Of a stretch of 18,022 nt of DNA, positions 13,914-18,022 are shown in pieces. The notes under the pieces are model-generated. The model was not told where the DNA came from, did no database searches, and worked only from the letters and a program-made list of their open reading frames with translations. Origin of the DNA: Candidatus Pelethomonas intestinigallinarum. GTDB lineage: Bacteria > Bacillota > Clostridia > Oscillospirales > Oscillospiraceae. How positions within the stretch are numbered: the stretch's first letter is position 1; every line of letters starts with the position of its first letter. Location: assembly GCA_018712665.1 (NCBI GenBank), contig DVGP01000025.1, positions 1-18,022 of the forward strand. Reading direction: 5' to 3'. The translations under genes were made by a program, and so were the position numbers.

Positions 13914-14066
13914 TTTGACATGCTCGGGCGAAGTACCCGCAAGGGGTACGCCGCATTCGTAAGGCAGCAAAGCTGCCGACGGCTGCGCGGTTCATTCGCC
14001 CTGCGCCAAGGTTTTGGCCTCCGGCCAAAACGCTTGTACGGCGCATGAGCGCCGACGCTTGGCGCA
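13873..14066 (+). other. Nested stem-loop element inserted between the two truB starts
   Basis: Three structural blocks. Block 1: CCCCAGCAGGCGC/GCGCCTGCCGGGG (13873-13885, 13889-13901; one mismatch). Block 2 is closed by GGGCGAA/TTCGCCC (13926-13932, 13995-14001) and encloses GTACCC/GGGTAC (13933-13938, 13944-13949) and GGCAGC/GCTGCC (13963-13968, 13972-13977). Block 3 is closed by TGCGCCAAG/CTTGGCGCA (14002-14010, 14058-14066) and encloses GTTTTGGCC/GGCCAAAAC (14011-14019, 14023-14031) and CGGCGC/GCGCCG (14039-14044, 14049-14054). Blocks 2 and 3 abut with no spare base, and in each the first inner stem starts right beside the closing stem. It could be a structured RNA, a small non-autonomous mobile element, or both. 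No long reading frame is present. Confidence 0.8.
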
Positions 14067-14077
14067 CGGAGGATAAG

Positions 14078-14143
14078 GCTATGCCCAATGGAATTTTGAT
14101 CATCGACAAACCAACAGACTGGACCAGCATGGATGTATGCGCC
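14078..14143 (+). repeat. Direct repeat copy 2: start of the intact truB
   Basis: Partner of 13809-13874. Here the ribosome binding site is the GGAGG at 14068-14072, supplied by the inserted element immediately after its last stem, and the coding sequence continues into full-length truB. Confidence 0.95.
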
Positions 14144-14950
14144 AAGCTGCGGGGCATTCTGAAGGAAAAAAAGATCGGCCACGGCGGGACCCTGGACCCC
14201 GTGGCCACCGGTGTGCTGCCGGTGTTTGTGGGCAGCGCCACCCGGGCGGTGGAGTTCGCGGAGAAGGGGGACAAGGAGTATATCGCCGGGCTGCGGCTGG
14301 GCCTTGTGACCAACACCCAGGACACCACGGGGGAGATTCTGGAGGAGCGGCCCACGGCCGTGGACCGGGAGGCGCTGGAGGCGGTGCTGCCCCGGTTCAC
14401 CGGCCCCATCGCCCAGGTGCCCCCCATGTTCTCCGCCATCAAGCGGGACGGCAAGAAGCTCTACGAGCTGGCCCGGGCGGGCCGGGAGGTGGAGCGGGCT
14501 CCCCGGCCCGTGACCATCCACGCCCTGGAAATTCTGGAGCGGCGGGGCCCGGCGGAGTACCTGCTCCGGGTGCGCTGCTCCAAGGGCACCTATGTCCGCA
14601 CCCTCTGCCACGACATCGGCCAGGCCCTGGGCTGCGGCGGGTGCATGTCCTCCCTGCGGCGGACCATGGCCGCCGGGTTCACCCTGGACCAGGCGGTGAC
14701 GCTGGAGGAGGCCCAGGAGCGGGGCGCGGCGCTGTTGCTGCCCACTGACCGGTTTTTCGCGGGCTGCCCCGCCCATCACCTGACCTCCCAGCGGCGGGAG
14801 CGGTTGTGCCGCAACGGCAATCCCATCCCCGGGGAGGGCTTGGCGGAGGGGGTCCTCTACCGGGTCTACGGCCAGGACGGGACCTTCCTGTGCCTGAGCC
14901 GCTGCCAGAGGGGGATGCTGGTGTCGGTGAAGAACTTCTTCGGCGGCTGA
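14081..14950 (+). CDS. truB: tRNA pseudouridine-55 synthase TruB
   Basis: 289 residues, normal length. It converts U55 in the T-loop of tRNAs to pseudouridine. The N-terminal GILIIDKPTDWTSMDV and GHGGTLDPVATGVLPV (residues 34-49, catalytic D39) are diagnostic; KEYIAGLRLGLVTNTQDTTGEI, the QVPPMFSAIKRDGKKLYELAR segment and RCSKGTYVRTLCHDIG confirm the family, and the C-terminal part resembles the short TruB PUA-like tail. ATG 14081 is chosen because GGAGG lies 8 nt upstream and because the identical start is seen in the duplicate copy at 13812; the in-frame ATG at 14045 lies within a leader stem-loop. ribF follows after 45 bp, the common truB-ribF arrangement. The 5' region is structurally altered compared with an ordinary truB. 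Confidence 0.97.
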   Translation: MPNGILIIDKPTDWTSMDVCAKLRGILKEKKIGHGGTLDPVATGVLPVFVGSATRAVEFAEKGDKEYIAGLRLGLVTNTQDTTGEILEERPTAVDREALEAVLPRFTGPIAQVPPMFSAIKRDGKKLYELARAGREVERAPRPVTIHALEILERRGPAEYLLRVRCSKGTYVRTLCHDIGQALGCGGCMSSLRRTMAAGFTLDQAVTLEEAQERGAALLLPTDRFFAGCPAHHLTSQRRERLCRNGNPIPGEGLAEGVLYRVYGQDGTFLCLSRCQRGMLVSVKNFFGG

Positions 14951-14995
14951 GGCCGCCGGCGCCCCCGCTGGATGCCAGATGAAAGGACGATGCCC

Positions 14996-15898
14996 ATGGA
15001 AGAAAGCAAGAGAAACGTGATCGCCTTAGGATTTTTCGACGGCGTCCATCTGGGCCACCAGGCCCTGCTGCGGCGGGCGGCGGAGCGGGCGGAGGCACTG
15101 GGGATGGCCCCGGCGATGTTCACCTTTGACCGCTCCCCCCGGGAGTTTGTCACCGGCAGGCCGGTGCCCCTGCTGACCACGGCGGAGGAGCGGCGGGAGA
15201 AGGTCCGGACCCTCTTCCCGGACATGGAGGTCATCGTGGCCCCCTTTGACCGGGAGATGATGACCATGCCCTGGGTGGATTTCGTGCTGCTGTTGGCCCG
15301 GGAGTACCGGGCCGGCTGGCTGGTGGCGGGCCACGACTACCGCTTCGGCCACAAAAACGCCGGGACCCCCGCCCTGCTGATGAAGAAGGCGGCCCAGCTG
15401 GGCATGGGCTGCGACATCATCCCCGCCGTCACCCTGGACGGGATCACCGTCAGCTCCACCTACATCCGCTCCCTGCTGGAGCGGGGGGATGTGGAGGAGG
15501 CCGCCCGGTTCCTGGGCGGGCCCTTCGCCCTCACCGGCCGGGTCCGCCACGGCCGTGGCCTGGGCTCCCGGCTGGGGGCCCCCACCCTGAACGTGATCCC
15601 GCAGCCGGAGCAGGCCCTGCCCGCCAACGGCGTGTACGTGACCCGGGTCCTGTCCGGGGAGCGGACCTACGGGGCGGTGACCAACGTGGGGGTGCGGCCC
15701 ACGGTGGAGGAGGGCGGCGGGATCACGGTGGAGAGCCACCTGCTGGACCAGGATCTCCAGCTCTACGGCAGCCTGTGCCGGGTGGAATTCCTGGCCCACA
15801 TCCGCCCGGAGCGGCGGTTTGAGGACCTGGAGGCCCTGCGCCGGCAGATCGCCGCCGACGCCGACGCCGCCCGGCGGTATTTCCGGGAACACGTATAA
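14996..15898 (+). CDS. ribF: Bifunctional riboflavin kinase / FAD synthetase
   Basis: 300 residues. It phosphorylates riboflavin to FMN and adenylates FMN to FAD. The N-terminal nucleotidyltransferase domain (about 1-180) shows GFFDGVHLGHQ (12-22), the ATP-binding HxGH-type motif, plus GHDYRFGHKNAG and ISSTYIR-like VSSTYIRSLL. The C-terminal kinase domain (about 185-300) shows GRGLGSRLGAPTLNV, NGVYVT, TNVGVRPTV and the closing FEDLEALRRQIAAD. The ATG at 14996 is preferred because AAAGGA (14982-14987) lies 8 nt upstream; ATGs at 14990 and 14972 are in frame but badly spaced. Probably in one transcript with truB, ending at the terminator 15916-15956. Confidence 0.96.
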   Translation: MEESKRNVIALGFFDGVHLGHQALLRRAAERAEALGMAPAMFTFDRSPREFVTGRPVPLLTTAEERREKVRTLFPDMEVIVAPFDREMMTMPWVDFVLLLAREYRAGWLVAGHDYRFGHKNAGTPALLMKKAAQLGMGCDIIPAVTLDGITVSSTYIRSLLERGDVEEAARFLGGPFALTGRVRHGRGLGSRLGAPTLNVIPQPEQALPANGVYVTRVLSGERTYGAVTNVGVRPTVEEGGGITVESHLLDQDLQLYGSLCRVEFLAHIRPERRFEDLEALRRQIAADADAARRYFREHV

Positions 15899-15915
15899 AG
15901 TCCACAGAGAAGCAG

Positions 15916-15956
15916 AGCGCCGCGCCTGAGCTTGGCTCAGACGCGGCGCTTTCTGT
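15916..15956 (+). terminator. Intrinsic terminator after ribF
   Basis: AGCGCCGCGCCTGAGC (15916-15931) pairs with GCTCAGACGCGGCGCT (15935-15950), 16 positions with one mismatch and a 3-nt loop, followed by TTCTGTTT. The hairpin also lies 38 bp beyond the end of the converging small membrane protein gene and may serve both. Confidence 0.88.
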
Positions 15957-15987
15957 TTCAAACGGAACGTCTCTCCGTGTCACCCCG

Positions 15988-16263
15988 TCAGAAGGCAAGG
16001 AGGAGTCCGGCGGTCAGGGCCGCCAGGGCCCCGGTGGCTGCCGTCAGCCAGGCCCACAGGGGCAGCCGCCGCCACAGGGGGGGCTTTCTGGTCTGGCAGG
16101 CCGCGTACCCCCTGGCGATGCGGCAGGCCTCCCCCAGCACCTGCTGGGAGGTGACCCCCTCCTGGGTGAACGCGTCGTTTCTGACAATGAATATCGCTTG
16201 CTCAAAGAGCTTGGGGTCCGGGGAATCCACCACGATCACCCGGCGGGAGGTGCCTTTTACCAT
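15988..16263 (-). CDS. Small tail-anchored membrane protein of unknown function
   Basis: 91 residues. The soluble N-terminal part contains RRVIVVDSPDPKLFEQAIFIVRNDAF (residues 7-32) and a GVTSQQVLGEACRIARGYA helix (36-54); a basic, tryptophan-rich stretch (RKPPLWRRLPLW, 59-70) precedes one hydrophobic segment (about 70-90) ending the protein, so it is probably anchored by its C-terminus with the domain in the cytoplasm. I recognise no characterised family. The ATG follows AAAGGAG at 8-nt spacing. It lies 104 bp behind the spoIIE-like gene on the same strand and may share its transcript, which makes a sporulation or cell-envelope role possible, but that is only context. Confidence 0.8.
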   Translation of the reverse strand: MVKGTSRRVIVVDSPDPKLFEQAIFIVRNDAFTQEGVTSQQVLGEACRIARGYAACQTRKPPLWRRLPLWAWLTAATGALAALTAGLLLAF

Positions 16264-16285
16264 GGGCGCCGCTCCTTTCTGTCAT

Positions 16286-16352
16286 GAAATACTGGAATAC
16301 CATAGAGGGCAGCTGTCGCGGCCTTCAGAGCTGATTGCATTTCCAGTGTTTC
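16286..16352. repeat. 11-bp inverted repeat between the spoIIE-like gene and the small membrane gene
   Basis: GAAATACTGGA (16286-16296) and TCCAGTGTTTC (16342-16352) are inverted copies with one mismatch and a 45-bp centre. The right arm is just beyond the spoIIE stop; the left arm is about 12 bp before the ribosome binding site of the small gene. It may be a regulatory site or an extended hairpin; no clear promoter hexamers were found inside. Confidence 0.4.
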
Positions 16353-16367
16353 CCGCCGGAGGGTGGA

Positions 16368-17975
16368 TTATACCTCCCGCCGCCCCCGATTTTGGGGCGG
16401 CAGATACAGGCACATGGCGCTGCGGTCGTCGTCCCCCTTCCGCCGCTGGTAGCACTCCCGCAGCACCAGGGACACCAGCACGTTGGGGTCGTCCCCCTGC
16501 CACCCCGCCAGCAGGTCCTGGAGCCACTGGTCGTCGCCGCTGTCAGCCACGCCGTCGCTGACCATGAGGAGGAAGGTGTTCTCCTCCAGGGGGAAGCGGG
16601 CGGGGGTGGGCACGGCGGCAGTGTCCTGGAGCCCGGCGGGGAGGGCGGCGCCGGTGAGGCGGCGGACCGACCCCTGGCGCTTGACGTAGGTGGGGGCTGC
16701 GCCGTACTTGTAGAGCACCGCCTCCCGGCCCTGGAGGTCCGCCTCCAGCAGGTCGATGGTGGTGAAGCTCCCCTGCTCGTCCCCCCGGAGGTTCAGCGCG
16801 GTGTTCACCGTCCGCAGGGCGGGGCCCGCCTCAATGCCGGCGGTGAGGAACTGCTCCACCAGCCGCAGGGTCATCTGGCTCTCCCGCTGGGCCTCCCGGC
16901 CGCTGCCCATGCCGTCGGACAGGAGGAGGAAGAGCTTCCCCTGGCCGCCCCGGAAGTAGGTCAGGCTGTCCCCGCATACCCGCTGGCCCTCCTTGGGGGC
17001 GGAGCCCAGGGCCACGTCGTGGGGCATCTCCTTCCCTTGCCGGGGGGCGGGCTCCTCGGCGGCCATGGCCTGGGCCACCAGCTCCCCCAGCTGGACGTAC
17101 TGGCCCCGGGTCCGCTGGCGCTCGGCGTCCAGCTGCCGGCGGTACTGCCGCCGCAGCAGCAGGGCGGTGACCTCGGTGCTGATGGCGGAGAGGAGCTGGG
17201 GAAAGTGGATGCAGCGGTTGGCGAAGTAGGGGGCGAAGTCCTCCGGCTCCGCCCGGCCCCGGGCCAGGAGGGCTGGGGTGGCGTCGTTGAAGGCGTTGAA
17301 GGTGGAGATGTACTCCTTGTTCCAGCACAGGTCCCGGAGGGCGCAGCCCCGGCAGACCACCTCCGCGGCCCGGTCAAAGACCACGGCGGGGTTCTCCTCC
17401 TTCTTGGGGGCCGGAGCGCCGAAGCTCTCGTAGAGGGAGCGGAGGGCCTGGGCGCTGAGGCGGAGGCGCTGGCGGAGGCTGTCGCTCTCCCGGGCAGCCC
17501 GGCGGCGGGGCACGGACGCCTCCCGCAGCAGCAGGGCGCAGTAGTGGCAGAGGAGCCCCGCCAGGACCGTGCAGGCCAGCAGCCGCAGGACGCTCTCCCG
17601 GGTCAGGCCCATCTGCAGGGCGTAGGCCAGCTCCACCGCCAGGGTGGTCCCGGCGGCGGTGAGGGGGCGGAACAGGGTGTGCTGGAACCAGATGGTGTCC
17701 CGAAAGGCGGAGAGAATGGTCTCAATGAGCACCAGCACCCCCGCCGCCCGGAGGGCCGGGCCGAAATCCAGAAAAACAAAGCTCCCCGCCACGCCCCCGG
17801 CCAGCGCGGCCAGGGCCTCACGGCCCGGCCGCAGGGCGGCCAGGAGCCCCGCCGCCAGAGGGGCCCGCCCCTCCAGGCAGCAGCCGGCGGAGAGAAATCC
17901 CGCCAATCCGTACCCCGCCAGCCGGACGATCCGCCCGTCCCTCAGCCGGTCCAAGGTGATGCCGCCGATCTTCAT
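16368..17975 (-). CDS. spoIIE: SpoIIE-like stage II sporulation phosphatase, short form
   Basis: 535 residues from ATG 17975 (AAGGGGA upstream; an in-frame GTG at 17993 lacks a site). SpoIIE is a membrane PP2C-type phosphatase that dephosphorylates SpoIIAA to release sigma-F in the forespore. Visible order: hydrophobic N-terminal region (about 15-150, five or six segments); a middle segment with cysteines C208, C211 and C217 (VVCRGCALRDLCW) and a basic helical linker (about 265-305); the PP2C domain from about 325 with VCGDSLTYF (metal-binding D336), LLLSDGMGSGREAQRES (351-367), MVSDGVADSGDD (471-482) and DDDRSAMCLYL near the end. Bacillus SpoIIE has about 827 residues and ten membrane helices, so this one has lost much of the N-terminal half. 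The phosphatase residues appear intact. Confidence 0.88.
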   Translation of the reverse strand: MKIGGITLDRLRDGRIVRLAGYGLAGFLSAGCCLEGRAPLAAGLLAALRPGREALAALAGGVAGSFVFLDFGPALRAAGVLVLIETILSAFRDTIWFQHTLFRPLTAAGTTLAVELAYALQMGLTRESVLRLLACTVLAGLLCHYCALLLREASVPRRRAARESDSLRQRLRLSAQALRSLYESFGAPAPKKEENPAVVFDRAAEVVCRGCALRDLCWNKEYISTFNAFNDATPALLARGRAEPEDFAPYFANRCIHFPQLLSAISTEVTALLLRRQYRRQLDAERQRTRGQYVQLGELVAQAMAAEEPAPRQGKEMPHDVALGSAPKEGQRVCGDSLTYFRGGQGKLFLLLSDGMGSGREAQRESQMTLRLVEQFLTAGIEAGPALRTVNTALNLRGDEQGSFTTIDLLEADLQGREAVLYKYGAAPTYVKRQGSVRRLTGAALPAGLQDTAAVPTPARFPLEENTFLLMVSDGVADSGDDQWLQDLLAGWQGDDPNVLVSLVLRECYQRRKGDDDRSAMCLYLPPQNRGRREV

Positions 17976-18009
17976 AGCCTGTCCCCTTCCCACAGATGAT
18001 CTGGAGACG

Positions 18010-18015
18010 ATTCTA
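18010..18015 (-). promoter_or_regulatory. Possible -10 box for the spoIIE-like gene
   Basis: TAGAAT on the minus strand, 35 bp before the ATG. Any -35 box and Spo0A sites would lie beyond the window edge, so this cannot be confirmed. Confidence 0.3.
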
Positions 18016-18022
18016 CCAGAGG

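Noticed and set aside
12266..14779. Minus-strand open frame of 837 codons across the foldase gene and truB
   Set aside because: Antisense to two clear genes and running through the repeat element; low-complexity composition without motifs.
16335..17999. Plus-strand 554-codon frame opposite spoIIE
   Set aside because: Antisense to a protein with intact PP2C motifs; no recognisable domain.

Overview
The window is chromosomal DNA from a GC-rich, endospore-forming Firmicute, most likely the Oscillospiraceae (Flavonifractor / Lawsonibacter / Pseudoflavonifractor-like). This rests on strong codon bias toward G/C, A/T-rich sigma-A-type promoters with 17-bp spacers standing out from the GC-rich background, Firmicute-style AGGAGG ribosome binding sites, a SpoIIE-like sporulation phosphatase, a DUF3796/XRE gene pair, a QueT vitamin-type S component, and the mfd-prsA and truB-ribF neighbourhoods. 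The genus is inference. Most genes are housekeeping; the unusual material lies in the intergenic spaces.

Layout. 1-3172 (minus strand): a methionine/sulfur operon metY - metA - D-cysteine desulfhydrase-like gene (cut by the window edge), read from a promoter at 3144-3172. Between metY and metA lie eight GC-rich palindromic repeats of about 22.5 bp plus three consecutive perfect palindromes. 3218-3852 (plus): a DUF3796 membrane protein overlapping a small XRE regulator, with a palindrome on its -10 box. 3879-3914: hairpin shared by converging genes. 3950-5481 (minus): short-type prolyl-tRNA synthetase proS with its promoter. 5602-7022 (plus): queT behind a structured leader (candidate preQ1 riboswitch), then a class I methyltransferase. 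7104-8747 (plus): CNNM/CorC-HlyC-type membrane protein behind a consensus promoter and a roughly 250-nt leader containing a complete intrinsic terminator. 8998-13780 (plus): mfd, then a PrsA-like foldase lipoprotein with its own promoter. 13809-14143: a duplicated 5' end of truB flanking a highly structured 200-nt insert. 14081-15898 (plus): truB, ribF, terminator. 15988-17975 (minus): a shortened spoIIE-like gene followed by a small tail-anchored membrane protein of unknown function.

How the genes fit together. MetA (with the acetyl-CoA-type Glu111) and MetY make homocysteine by direct sulfhydrylation, and the D-cysteine desulfhydrase-like enzyme could feed sulfide to MetY. QueT imports a queuosine precursor. 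TruB and RibF are a common bacterial pair. No CRISPR array, rRNA, tRNA, transposase or phage gene was seen. The three places most worth a second look are the truB duplication with its nested stem-loops, the attenuator-like leader at 7139-7388, and the covarying palindrome array at 1635-1819.
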